A stretch of DNA of 64,000 bases from Aegilops tauschii subsp. strangulata (lineage: Eukaryota > Streptophyta > Magnoliopsida > Poales > Poaceae), in the NCBI RefSeq assembly GCF_002575655.3, contig NC_053037.3:139325207-139389206 (forward strand). The letters run 5' to 3'. The notes beneath the pieces were generated by a model, which was not told where the DNA came from, did no database searches, and saw only the letters and a program-made list of their open reading frames with translations. Of this stretch, positions 44,974 to 55,479 are shown one piece after another (position 1 is the first letter of the stretch; every line of letters begins with the position of its first letter). Position numbers and translations under genes: made by a program.

Positions 44974-45356
44974 GATATAAGCCCTTTATGTGATGTCGCT
45001 CAGACGTCCGACTGTGGCACTCCTGTTATTTACTTTTGATATAAGCCCTTTATGTGATGTCGCTCAGACGTCCGACTGTGGCACTCCTGTTATTTACTTT
45101 TGATATAAGCCCTTTATGTGATGTCGCTCAGACGTCCGACTGTGGCACTCTCGTTATTTACTTTTGATATAAGCCCTTTATGTGATGTCGCTCAGACGTC
45201 CGACTGTGGCACTCTTGTTATTTACTTTTGATATAAGCCCTTTATGTGATGTCGCTCAGACGTCCGACTGTGGCACACACTGTCTTTTATATTCTATTAT
45301 AAGCCCTTTATGTGGTGTCGCCCTGACGCCCGACTGCGGCATTGTTATTTCATTTT
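44974..45356 (+). repeat. 64-bp tandem repeat in the G2 5' LTR
   Basis: Five near-perfect 64-bp units start at 44974, 45038, 45102, 45166 and 45230, each beginning GATATAAGCCCTTTATGTG. A diverged sixth unit follows at about 45297. Each unit contains CTCAGACGTCCGACTGTGG. The 3' LTR has the same array at 52870-53252. Confidence 0.95.
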
Positions 45357-45587
45357 TACCCTTCCGAGGAGTCTTTCAGACACTCGATTGGCCTTCAGTA
45401 TTACTTTGGGATTTCGGGAGGACTACCGCCCGACTTCCCTTTTATATTTCCATGCATTGCTATTTTATTATCTGAGTGCGCTTTGCTAATCTGTTCATAT
45501 GCATCATGTTTACATTTATTATATCTTATGTCCGAACTGTCTTGCGAGTACTTTCATAGTACTCACCTGGCTTGTTGATTTGGCCAG

Positions 45588-45643
45588 ATGTTGACGAAGG
45601 CGATCTCATGGATGAAGAGTTCGATAGTGAGTCCGACGCCTAG
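45588..45643 (+). other. Exon-like block y in the G2 LTR with stop codon
   Basis: TTGATTTGGCCAG precedes AT plus 17 codons, mostly Asp, Glu and Ser, ending TAG at 45641-45643. The 3' LTR copy is 53484-53539 and has one silent change. Boundaries and phase match block y of G1. Confidence 0.45.
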
Positions 45644-46038
45644 AGGAGTCCCAGTCAGTCCCGTGTGATCCTGGATTTTGGTCACTTGTATTATATACGC
45701 TTCCACCACCCATAATAAGAATCCTCGAGCCTCACTCCGACGCTCGAAGAGTTGTTAGATTCAGGAGTCATGTCACCCACTTCACTGTGACATATCCATC
45801 ACCGTTGTTTCTTTGTGAGTCAGCAGCATACCACCCTACCTGCCTTTATGTATTATTGGCGTGCTTGTAATAAATTGTTGAGCAGTCTCCGCTCAGCCTT
45901 GTATTATATTTAGTACTCCTGGTTTTCTTCTGTGATCAAGACATTGTCTACCAGTGAGGAGGAATTCTTCTCTACGGGTCCGTAAAAGGGATCGGTTTCT
46001 CAATAAATATTTTTATTGGAAAACCAGTCATGACAGGC

Positions 46039-46052
46039 TTGGTATCAGAGCC
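46039..46052 (+). other. Primer binding site of G2
   Basis: TTGGTATCAGAGCC lies three nucleotides after the 5' LTR, identical to that of G1. Confidence 0.9.
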
Positions 46053-46201
46053 AGGCTGACTGTAGGAAGCCACTAGGTGCGATCGCTAATCGGTTATTAG
46101 CGTCTTTGGTGCTTTTTCAGCATTTTGCAAATGTAGCTATTTTCTGTTGGTCATCATAAATTTATGATTTGACTACTCAGAATTTTTGCCTACTTTTGTA
46201 G

Positions 46202-47008
46202 ATGGCTGGCAACGACTGCGAGACTCGGGTGTTCACTAACGTGCCCGAGGGGTTTGTCAAACTCCTCGTCTCCATCACCAAGCTCGCGATCGGGGCAGCG
46301 ACGCGTCCGGAGTTCACGCTTTACCAGCACAAGCTCAGCGACAACGTGTCTATGCACCAAGCCGTGGTGCAATTCAAGGGAGGACGTTCTGCGTCACGCC
46401 ACTTCCGTTTTGTGGGAAGGGCCATGCCTACGGAGAGGCATGCCATGCAGATGGCCGCCCGTGAGGCGATAGCTCGCCTTCGGGATATCCTTCCTATGAT
46501 GAAGACTCGTCGCTACCGCTACCTCCCATGCCATGTGCCATATACTTGTCACTATGCATTCGCCTGCCATAGGGGAGAGCGGGATGAAGCTATCGAGATG
46601 CTTGTCGAGTATCTCAAAGCTCTGGAGGAATCTTTCGACAACCTCGTGGACGATCTTGTGGCTGCCCGCATGGACTTAGTTCGGGGCGGTCCTGCAAGCA
46701 GGAAGGAGCTTCTCCACATGGCACCGCCACTGACTTATGTCTCGTCCTCAGCATCTTATTCACCGGCCATTTTGGCCACTGCTCGCCGTCTACCTACCAC
46801 TGAGGAGTTCGACCGAGTCATTGCTCCTACTCCAGTCAGAGTTGCACCGCCTGCCGCACCCGCACTGCCGCCTGTCGCACCCGCGCCATCACCTCAGCGC
46901 AGTGCTACGCGCCTGGAGCCTACTAGGGAGGAGGTGGAGGTTGAGTCTCCTGCACCGTTGGGTCTTACCCTCGGCAAGGGGAAGGACATCTTCACCATCT
47001 TCGACTGA
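46202..47008 (+). CDS. G2 accessory ORF upstream of gag, dsRNA-binding-domain-like
   Basis: This is an intact frame of 268 codons. The ATG follows an acceptor-like TACTTTTGTAG directly. Residues about 18-94 align with the G1 accessory protein with essentially one single-residue gap. PEFT-x-Y is at 36-41 in both; HQAVV (52-56) matches YRAIV (52-56); and the last helix AAREAIARLR (85-94) matches AAYAALTRLR. This is the layout of a double-stranded-RNA-binding fold, although the canonical Lys pair is absent. A helical region follows (about 120-165), then a Pro/Ala-rich segment (about 212-238) and an acidic end. The ORF is open while pol has been deleted in this element. Function unknown. Confidence 0.75.
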   Translation: MAGNDCETRVFTNVPEGFVKLLVSITKLAIGAATRPEFTLYQHKLSDNVSMHQAVVQFKGGRSASRHFRFVGRAMPTERHAMQMAAREAIARLRDILPMMKTRRYRYLPCHVPYTCHYAFACHRGERDEAIEMLVEYLKALEESFDNLVDDLVAARMDLVRGGPASRKELLHMAPPLTYVSSSASYSPAILATARRLPTTEEFDRVIAPTPVRVAPPAAPALPPVAPAPSPQRSATRLEPTREEVEVESPAPLGLTLGKGKDIFTIFD

Positions 47009-47330
47009 GTGCGCCTAGTAGCCACGCGATGTGTCTGCATGTATGTTATGTTTTATGTGTACTTAAGTTTGTAGAAGTTGTGTGCGCTGCATTCCGGAGG
47101 GGTGTGCTAGCCTTAATAACATGTCAGGAATGTGTACGCACATCCTGAGTGATGTATCGTATGTTTGCGTATCACGTGTAAGATATGTGCTAAGCAGTCC
47201 TTCTCCGTGCGCAGTCAATCATTTTCTCGGAAAATCTTGAGGTCTTTTAAAATTTTTGTCTTTGCAAGATTTTCCTTGTGCCACACAGTTTTTCTCATGA
47301 TTTTTGCAAAATAATACCCCAGAGTGGAAA

Positions 47331-48197
47331 ATGTCTCATCCTTGGACCCGTTCCATGCCAAATCCAACCGAAGAAGTTTATGGAACACAGACCAGCAACA
47401 ACTTCACTCAGGGACAGTCTAGTCAACAGGACAGCGAGGCAGCCTTATCTCAAGTATGCCGCCTTTTCGAACAAAGCCAACAGCAGCACCAAGAGATGAT
47501 GAATCACGTCATCAATATGGGAAACCACCGTGAGCCATATCAACCACACTCCAAGTTGTCTGAATTACAGAAGACTCGCCCTCCAACGTTTGCTCACACT
47601 GATAGGCCGCTTGAAGCCGATGATTGGCTTCGTGACATCGAAAGAAAGTTGATTATTGCTCAATGTTCTGATCAGGAGAAGGTGCTCTATGCACCTCACT
47701 ACCTCACTGGAGCAGCTGCAGCATGGTGGGAAAACTTCCTACACATGCATCCCAGTGAACACAACATCACCTGGGAAGAGTTTAAGGAAGGCTTTCGTGG
47801 GGCACACATCCCCAGGAGCATCATAAAAATCAAGAAAAGAGAATTTGATGACCTCAAGCAAAGAGGCATGTTAGTGACAGAATACAACGGTCAGTTTACC
47901 CAGCTATCTCGTTATGCCTACGATGAACATATGACTGAGAACAAAAGGATGGAAAAATTTCTGGACGGCCTAGCGCTAGCATTAAGATGCCAATTGGTCA
48001 TACACACTTTCCCAGATTTCAAAACTCTGGTTGACAAGGCCATTACCTTGGAGAATGAGCGCCGCAGTCTGGAGGATATCCGTAAGCGGAAAAGGGACAA
48101 GACGACTCTTGCTCGCAACAATCGAAGCAAGACTGAGGTTCCGAGGAATGAAGCGAGAAAATCCATGACGCTGGTTGGAATTGGTCAAGGACTATGA
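47331..48197 (+). CDS. G2 gag, truncated before the zinc knuckle
   Basis: I start at the ATG at 47331; the frame is open for nine more codons upstream without an ATG. The capsid region is clear: [35 protein letters not shown] and QFTQLSRYAYDE segments, as in the G1 gag. The basic stretch RKRKRDK precedes the deletion. About ten residues after it the frame runs into out-of-frame RNase H sequence and stops at 48197, so the CCHC knuckle is missing. Confidence 0.9.
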   Translation: MSHPWTRSMPNPTEEVYGTQTSNNFTQGQSSQQDSEAALSQVCRLFEQSQQQHQEMMNHVINMGNHREPYQPHSKLSELQKTRPPTFAHTDRPLEADDWLRDIERKLIIAQCSDQEKVLYAPHYLTGAAAAWWENFLHMHPSEHNITWEEFKEGFRGAHIPRSIIKIKKREFDDLKQRGMLVTEYNGQFTQLSRYAYDEHMTENKRMEKFLDGLALALRCQLVIHTFPDFKTLVDKAITLENERRSLEDIRKRKRDKTTLARNNRSKTEVPRNEARKSMTLVGIGQGL

Positions 48198-49839
48198 TGT
48201 CGGCATTCACTATCATCCAGGGAAGGCCAATGTAGTGGCAGATGCTCTTAGTCGGAACCCCAGCCCGGGCAACGACAGTCCACAGAACTTGAGACCTGAG
48301 TTTCAGCAGGAGTTCGCTAGACTCAACATGGTGTTGGTCTCTGAAGGCACCGTATCAAATCTGGAGATACATCCCACCCTAATGGAACAAATTAAGAAGG
48401 CTCAGCAGGGACATCCCAGCATCGAAGGTATAAAGAGAAAAATGAGCCTAGGCAAGGCTTCAGAGTTCGTCACAGATAATGAAGGAATATTATGGTACGG
48501 GGACAGACTTTGCGTACCAAACATTGAGGAACTCAAGCAACAAATCCTAACCGAAAGCCACACCGCTCCATACTCGATCCACCCTGGAGGAACCAAAATG
48601 TACAAAGACATTCAGGAAAGATTTTGGTGGCACGGTATGAAAAGGGATATAGCCGCATTCATTGCTTGTTGCGATTCATGTCAGCGCATTAAAGCCGAGC
48701 ATCAAAAGCCAGCAGGGCTGCTACAGCCAAACCGGGTACCTGAGTGGAAATGGGATGAAATTGGGATGGACTTCATCGTCGGACTACCTCGATCACAACG
48801 CGGAAATGACGCCATATGGGTCATCACAGATAGGCTAACCAAGGTAGCACATTTCATTCCCGTGAAGACGACCTACTCCACTCAGAGGCTTGCTAAGCTT
48901 TATCTCTCCCGTATAGTTTGTCTGCATGGAGTCCCAAGGACTATAATATCCGACCGAGGCACTCAATTTGTCTCAAAATTTTGGGATCACTTACAACAAG
49001 CTCTGGGCACGCAACTAGCATTCAGTATAGCGTACCACCCTCACACGGATGGACAAACGGAACGCGTGAACCAAATCCTAGAAGACATGCTGAGAGCCTG
49101 TGTGCTCACCTATGGATCCAGTTGGGAAGAAAGTTTGCCGTATGCCGAGTTTGCTTACAACAACAGTTACCAGGCCAGCTTACAAATGGCACCTTTTGAA
49201 GCATTGTACGGACGGAGGTGTCGTACCCCACTAAATTGGTCAGAGACAGGTGACAGTCGTATCTTCGGCCCAGACATGCTCAAGGAAGCCGAGGAGAAAG
49301 TTAAGCAGATCAGGGACAGACTCAAGACAGCTCAAAGCCGACAAAAGAGCTATTACGATCAAAAACATCGTGAGGTCAGCTTTGAACCCGGTGAATATGT
49401 ATACCTACGAGTGTCTCCTATGAGAGGCCTGCAACGGTTCAAAATTAAAGGGAAGCTAGCCCCAAGATTTATTGGACCATTCTGTGTGATTGCACGGAGG
49501 GGCACAGTAGCCTACCGGCTAGACCTACCCAAAGAACTGTCAGACGTCCATGACGTGTTCCACGTCTCACAATTGAGGAAATGTGTAAGCAACCCGGAGA
49601 AGCATGTATCTCATGAGAGCATTGATGTGCAACCAGACCTCACCTATAGAGAGCGGCCATTAAAGATTTTGGAAGAGTCTGAAAGCAGGACCCGTCAGAA
49701 AACAACTAAATTTTTCAAGGTTCAGTGGAGCAACCACACCGAGGATGAAGCTACATGGGAAAGGGAAGATTTTCTCCAGGCAGAGTATCCATATCTATTT
49801 GAGGATCAGCAGAAATCTCGGGGACGAGATTTTTCCTAA
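48175..49839 (+). CDS. G2 RNase H end, integrase and chromodomain-like tail
   Basis: This frame of 554 codons begins inside RNase H (KANVVADALSR, about residues 18-28), so its ATG at 48175 is only the first in-frame Met after the deletion. The integrase is complete: an HHCC zinc finger (His near 137 to the CDSC pair near 168), and a core with Asp in GMDFIVG (near 199), Asp in SDRGTQF (near 260) and Glu in QTERVNQ (near 296). A C-terminal part with the GPF motif follows, then a chromodomain-like tail near 488-542. The final codons (SRGRDFS) are encoded by the stem-loop. It is in a different frame from gag, so expression as a polyprotein is not possible here. Confidence 0.85.
   Translation: MELVKDYDVGIHYHPGKANVVADALSRNPSPGNDSPQNLRPEFQQEFARLNMVLVSEGTVSNLEIHPTLMEQIKKAQQGHPSIEGIKRKMSLGKASEFVTDNEGILWYGDRLCVPNIEELKQQILTESHTAPYSIHPGGTKMYKDIQERFWWHGMKRDIAAFIACCDSCQRIKAEHQKPAGLLQPNRVPEWKWDEIGMDFIVGLPRSQRGNDAIWVITDRLTKVAHFIPVKTTYSTQRLAKLYLSRIVCLHGVPRTIISDRGTQFVSKFWDHLQQALGTQLAFSIAYHPHTDGQTERVNQILEDMLRACVLTYGSSWEESLPYAEFAYNNSYQASLQMAPFEALYGRRCRTPLNWSETGDSRIFGPDMLKEAEEKVKQIRDRLKTAQSRQKSYYDQKHREVSFEPGEYVYLRVSPMRGLQRFKIKGKLAPRFIGPFCVIARRGTVAYRLDLPKELSDVHDVFHVSQLRKCVSNPEKHVSHESIDVQPDLTYRERPLKILEESESRTRQKTTKFFKVQWSNHTEDEATWEREDFLQAEYPYLFEDQQKSRGRDFS
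49813..49832 (+). other. Stem-loop before the 3' LTR of G2
   Basis: An 8-bp perfect stem (AAATCTCG / CGAGATTT) encloses a GGGA loop, 19 nt before the 3' LTR. The purine tract AAGGGGGTAGG follows. The stem is the same as in G1 but here it is translated. Confidence 0.8.
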
Positions 49840-49851
49840 GGGGGTAGGTGT

Positions 49852-52800
49852 TGTGACACCCAAAAATTTTATTTGGCTTTTTTTCAAACTTTTATTTGAT
49901 TTGAGGGATGTTATTTAAAATTTTCTGAAGTACTCTCCCTCTCAAAATATTTTCTTTTATGACTAGTGTTTTGTTTGGATTCACCCAAGACTTGATTTTT
50001 GGTCTTGGAGGTTTTTCCATCTTATGTGGACTCAAACCCAAATGTTTTTCATTTGGGAAATTTCTTTTGAAAATGTTTTAAAATAGCCCTATGGCATTTG
50101 GAGTGATCTTTTCCCCCTTTTCAAAATCTCTTCTTGCCATGACATGAGTGGAAATCCCCTCCCATAAGCCATTCCCCATCTTTGTGTCAAGATATACTTC
50201 AAATCCAGCAAGTTGAACCTCCCCATGATTTTTCTTCCATTTATTTCTTATCAAAAATATTTTCTGCCTTCTATTTTGATCCTTGGAGGTTTACAAAGGA
50301 ACTACCTTTTCTCCTTTGAGTTTGGCCTCCAAACAAGTTTCCCTGGCTAGTCCTTAGAGCCCTCAACCAAGATCCATGATGATCCACTAGTCTCCAGTTC
50401 AAATATTTAAAATTGTACTTGCTGCAAGTTTGGACCTCATTTGCCAAATTTGATGAAATTCATTTGATTCCTCCTCCTAAAAATCTGAGAAAATTCAGGT
50501 AGCCTCTGGGTGCATTGAGAGGTCACCTCACCAAGTCCCAGCTCCAGAATTTTTTTTCTTCATGCCAAATCATTTCGTCGAGCACTTGAAGGGCACTGTT
50601 TCTGTCAGGTTCAGAAGTTCAGTTAACAGTTTCAGGAACTACTGTCGTTTTCTTCAGAACTCCTTCTCGATCTCGCCAGTACCGCGGTGGCGCCTTGCGC
50701 CCTGTTCTCTCCTCCTTATCCCTGCGCCGCATGATCTCCTGGAGGCTTGCGGACATCGGCGATGAGCAGGAGGAGGTGCGCCACCCCGTGAGCGACGGCA
50801 GCAGCGGCTTTTGTGGCTGCCAGAGAGGCGCAGCATTGGCCGGCGCCGCCCAAGCCACCCGAGGCCGCCGCGTGGCCATCCACTCACCCGTGCACGCTGC
50901 CATCCTTCATCGTGAACTGGTAGGCGCGGAGCACGCTCTCTGCCGCCGCCGTGCCCGTACGGCTGCCCCATCGAGGATCGATGCATTATGCCTAGCCCGA
51001 CCAAAGTTTAGTGGGGGAACGGCACCAGTGATCCTCCCTGATGGTGCCTAGCCGCTTAAACCCCCTGCCCAACCTCTGCCTCGCCGTAATCGCTCGCCGG
51101 AGCTACCCCGTTCATGGCCACCCCCTCGGATCGCCTATAAAAGGAGGCCCCGAGCTCGAACTCGAACCCACACCACCTCTGCACTCCACCAATACCACAC
51201 CAAGCCACTGGAAGAGCCCCGAGAGAGCCTTCTTCCCCAACTCCGGCCGCCTCGACCCGCCACGGGACCCAGCTCGATTCGCTCCCGTGCGTGCACCTCT
51301 ACCCCTCAGCTCTTGCCAGTAGCTTCCTAGTACATCCACTCTCCTGACCCGCGCTTCAATTTGGAGTTTGCAGCACCCACCGGAGTTCTCCACCATCGCC
51401 CGAACCACCGTCCGCCGGAGAAAGTGTCGCCGTCGACGTGGTGCTCTCCGACGGCCAAGTCCACCACCCACCGACGCGGAAGAACACACTAAACCTCTTA
51501 GTACCCTCCGATCTCCCTGCCTCGCCGTGGTTCAACGCCGGCGACCACCGCAGCCTTCGGGCGCCGGCGAAGTTTTAAACCTGACGTGTGGGACCCCCCC
51601 GTCAGCCTCTCTTCTATTTCCCTCTCGAACCGTTTTCTGATGGCGCCTTCGGGCAAAATGCGTCTTCTCTTTGGGCTGGCGCATTTCTTTCCGAATCGTT
51701 TTCTATTTTCTCAGTTAAGTCCCTGGTTCTTTTCTGTTTCATCACAGATTAGTCCCTGGACTAAAACCCTTATATCTTTTTAATAAAAGATGATTTTTGA
51801 TTGATTCTTTTTCTGTCAGTCTTATAATTTTGCCTAGTTTTTTATAGTATTTATTTGTAATATTTTTGGAACAATTTTTATGCACGCGATGATTTTCACG
51901 TTAGTGTACGGTTTCGCTATACCGTAGGTTCCGGAGGAGGTGACGGAGCCGCGAACTTCGCCGAGCTAGACTCCGACTTCTCCGAACCAGGCAAGCATGT
52001 TTGAACCTTTGATATGATAGGTGTTTTGCATGTTTACTTGAATGGTGGTGCATGGCATATGAGCATCGGTGAGTATCTCGTTGCATGCAAGGCAACTATC
52101 CGTGTGTTCCGAAGTTACCGTGGTCTTTGATGAAAGATGACCTGATCATGTGGTGACATGAAAGGTAGTGAGGTGGTATTGTTGTAGGAAGCCATCCTTA
52201 CGTCATCCGTTAAACTCCGACGTTAACGTGGACTGAGTCACGTTACCGTCCCTTCCTTTTCGTGCTGCCACATGTTTTCTGCAAAGAATACGGTTTAGTA
52301 AGTTGTTAACCTCTTTCCTTGTACACACCAAATAGAGGGGCCGGGATGAGGGTTCCATGGCCCTGGATTAAAGCCAGTCATCCGGTCAGGGGGCATGGGT
52401 GTTTCTGGTTGGGACCGAGAGGGGGGCACCCCTTAGAGCGCGCGGTATAAATTTGATCCCATGCTACGCGAGGTTGTAGCCTCCCCGTCTCAAGGTTTTT
52501 CTTGAACGCTGCCGAGGGTGATTCCTGGCATCGGAATGTTGAATGGGTGTGTACTGGTTAGATGTGTTTCTCCTAAAACACCGTAAACGGAACTAGTCCC
52601 TTGTGACTACTAAAATCCGTTGGCTGTGGTTAAATAGTACAAATTCTGCAGAGTCAAATCTTTCCGAGTCATCGTGTCCATGGTCAAGGACCGTGGCCAA
52701 CTTATCCATATCCGTGTCAGTTCCTATGTCAGTCTCCATGGTAAATCCCCGGTGAACAAGTCCGAGTGGTAAACCCGGTTAAATTGTTATTCCTGTGGAT

Positions 52801-53932
52801 GGACTAACCTTTTATTTATCTCGTACTTGAAATGATTTATATTCTTGAGCTACTGAATTATTAAGTTATGATATAAGCCCTTTATGTGATGTCGCTCAGA
52901 CGTCCGATTGTGGCACTCCTGTTATTTACTTTTGATATAAGCCCTTTATGTGATGTCGCTCAGACGTCCGACTGTGGCACTCCTGTTATTTACTTTTGAT
53001 ATAAGCCCTTTATGTGATGTCGCTCAGACGTCCGACTGTGGCACTCTCGTTATTTACTTTTGATATAAGCCCTTTATGTGATGTCGCTCAGACGTCCGAC
53101 TGTGGCACTCTTGTTATTTACTTTTGATATAAGCCCTTTATGTGATGTCGCTCAGACGTCCGACTGTGGCACGCACTGTCTTTTATATTCTATTATAAGC
53201 CCTTTATGTGGTGTCGCCCTGACGCCCGACTGCGGCATTGTTATTTCATTTTTACCCTTCCGAGGAGTCTTTTAGACACTCGATTGGCCTGCAGTATTAC
53301 TTTGGGATTTCGGGAGGACTACCGCCCGACTTCCCTTTTATATTTCCATGCATTGCTATTTTATTATCTGAGTGCGCTTTGCTAATCTGTTCATATGCAT
53401 CATGTTTACATTTATTATATCGTATGTCCGAACTGTCTTGCGAGTACTTTCATAGTACTCACCTGGCTTGTTGATTTGGCCAGATGTTGACGAAGGCGAT
53501 CTCATGGATGAAGAGTTTGATAGTGAGTCCGACGCCTAGAGGAGTCCCAGTCAGTCCCGTGCGATCCTGAATTTTGGTCACTTGTATTATATACGCTTCC
53601 GCCACCCACAATAAGAATCCTCGAGCCTCACTCCTACGCTCGAAGAGTTGTTAGATTCAGGAGTCATGTCACCCACTTCACTGTGACATATCCATCACCG
53701 TTGTTTCTTTGCGAGTCAGCAGCATGCCACCCTATCCGCCTTTATGTATTATTGGCGTGCTTGTAATAAATTGTTGAGCAGTCTCCGCTCAGCCTTGTAT
53801 TATATTTAGTACTCCTGGTTTTTCTTCTGCGATCAAGACATTGTCTACCAGTGAGGAGGAATTCTTCTCTACTGGTCTGTAAAAGGAATCGGTTTCTCAA
53901 TAAATATTTTTATTGGAAAACCGGTCGTGACA
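49852..53932 (+). repeat. 3' LTR of G2
   Basis: This 4081-bp LTR matches 41970-46035 apart from about 40 substitutions and a 12-nt insertion at about 51937. It repeats the 64-bp array (52870-53252) and the exon-like blocks (51928-51990, 53484-53539). Confidence 0.95.
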
Positions 53933-53937
53933 CTAAG
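53933..53937. repeat. Target site duplication CTAAG (right) of G2
   Basis: This is the partner of 41965-41969. Confidence 0.95.
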
Positions 53938-54024
53938 CAAGCGACTCTTATCTCTAATTAACCCTAAGACTAACGGGCCCATTAGGCCCATTGCGTACTC
54001 TAACACTACACCCCACCTAGACAT

Positions 54025-54044
54025 GCAGCTTGTCCTCAAGCTGC
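54025..54044 (-). other. Stem-loop before the 3' LTR of M1
   Basis: On the minus strand GCAGCTTG / CAAGCTGC encloses AGGA, extendable by one T-A pair. It lies 18-19 nt from the LTR. Relative to E1 two base pairs differ by paired changes (A-T to G-C, and C-G to T-A). Confidence 0.8.
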
Positions 54045-54200
54045 AGCCTAACCAACTGATAACCATGACTCGACGCAACACAAACCTAACACCTAAAAAC
54101 AAGCCTTTTACATCTCGGCTTGTTTTATTATTCTCAACCAGAAATGGACTGGGACGCTTTATTTTGGACCCCTTAACAAAAAGTGGACACCATCCGCACG

Positions 54201-55450
54201 TCAGACATGCACGTGTACATCCACCTGGATCCCATGGACACCATCTGGACAAAATGAGTGCATGTGTAGGACCACCTGGAACTGGTCGCAAGAGTGACCA
54301 GCAGAGGCGCCCTCGCGGCAGCCGGTGACGGAATGCAGTGGTGCTACGTGGTGCGCTGCTGTTGGTGACACCATGCCTTCTTCCTGCCGGACGGCTGTTG
54401 GTCTACACCGCACAGGGAAGAGTGGAGGGCTTGCGATGGAGAATGACGAGGAGGGGTGCGCCCCCCAACCGCCAATGTCGCAGACTTTGAGGTCTCTGCC
54501 CGCGGGGAAAACAGCATGCCCGCTGCCCGTGGGGGAAACCGCATGCCCAAGATCCCCGGCGCAGTGGATGAGATCGAGGTCCTTTGCGCAGCGAAGGGCA
54601 AATTGGAGGAGCGGCAGCCGCAGACCACGCATCTCCCGCACACGCCGACACGCTAGGAGGCTGCGCGCAGTAGCCTGCAGCCTCACCGCCGCCGACACGT
54701 GGCGGGTAGCGATCCAAGACGGAAGCAGTGACAGCGACGGCGGGGACTGGACTTGGTGGAGCGGGACTCCCGCCGGCGCGGTCGATGGGGGCCGGAGCTG
54801 ACTGGCGGTGGCTGCTGCAGCTGCAGCGGCTGCGGCGGTGGCGCACCGGGCAGCGGCTGCTGCGGCGGAGCGCCGGGCGCGACGGAGGCCGCCAGGAGCA
54901 GCGGCTGCCACTGCAGCCAGGGCTGGGCGGTGGTGGCGATGGATGGCAGCTGCAGTGGCTGCTGTAGTGGCCCGGCGAGTGCGGCGAAGGCCGCCTGGTG
55001 CGGCGGCAGCCACGGCGGCGCGGGGGCGGCGATGGGCGCTGGAGGCGCGGCGGGAGCCGACGCCGGCCACTTCGGCCACTGCGGGGCGGCGGCGGGCGGC
55101 AGCTGCAGCTGGGGCGGCAGCGTCCCAGCGAATGCCGCGAAGGCCCTTGGATGCAGCGAGTACCACGACAGGGCCGGCGGCCCGGCGGTGGCGGTCAGCA
55201 GCAGGGGCGGCGGCGGCCCGTAGGGGCTGGCCAGGTACAGCCAGATCCCCTGGACGGCTGTGACGAGGTCGTTGAGGACCCCTGTGATCTCCTCCGGGGT
55301 GTAGACGGCGGGCGGTGGTGCTGTGGAGGGCGCCAGCATCTGGGCGGTGGCGGCGCCGGAGGATGCGACCAGCGGCGCGGACGGGGAGGGCAGCGGCGCA
55401 GTGGTGACGGTCGGCAGTGGAAGCGATGGGGTGGGCAGCGACGAAGACAT
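54201..55450 (-). pseudogene. M1 ORF: gag-leader-like N terminus joined to an IQ-motif module
   Basis: The ATG at 55450 starts a Pro/Ala-rich protein whose start (MSSS, and YTPEEITGVLNDLVTAVQGI) matches the leader of E gag. The match extends to the APAGVP and PSWI segment, where E elements enter capsid. Instead of capsid, M1 continues into a module with LQATARSLLACRRVREMRG (about 54630-54690), an IQ-like calmodulin-binding pattern, and a C-terminal part that I do not recognise, ending at 54201. A one-base loss near 54800 puts the two halves in different frames in M1. In M2 this point is in frame, so the ancestor had one ORF. Confidence 0.65.
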
Positions 55451-55479
55451 GATCGGAACTGGGCTACCTGATACCAAAT

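Larger units (their letters stand above)
41970..46035 (+). repeat. 5' LTR of G2
   Basis: It starts TGTGACACCCAAAAATTTT and ends CAGTCATGACA. A TATA box, CCTATAAAAGG, at 43251-43261 precedes a C-rich stretch like a plant 5' UTR. The LTR also holds exon-like blocks (44045-44095, 45588-45643) and a 64-bp tandem repeat. The short C-rich frames between 42680 and 43900 are not conserved with anything I recognise. Confidence 0.95.
41970..53932 (+). mobile_element. G2, chromovirus lacking protease and RT
   Basis: G2 is 11,963 bp with LTRs of 4066 and 4081 bp and a perfect 5-bp target duplication. It has an accessory ORF, a gag cut before its zinc knuckle, and an integrase frame. An internal deletion near 48165-48175 removed the end of gag, protease, RT and most of RNase H. 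By eye I see about 40 differences between the LTRs (about 1%), so it is a fairly recent insertion, a little older than G1. The chromodomain-like tail marks it as a chromovirus. Confidence 0.95.

Noticed and set aside
44974..45356. Regular repeats considered as a CRISPR array
   Set aside because: Units are contiguous with no variable spacers, are duplicated in both LTRs, and the genome is a plant.
54728..55471. Plus-strand Ala/Gly/Arg-rich frames opposite the M1 ORF
   Set aside because: They are antisense to the Pro/Ala-rich leader, and the sense strand carries the LTR signals and the shared leader motif.
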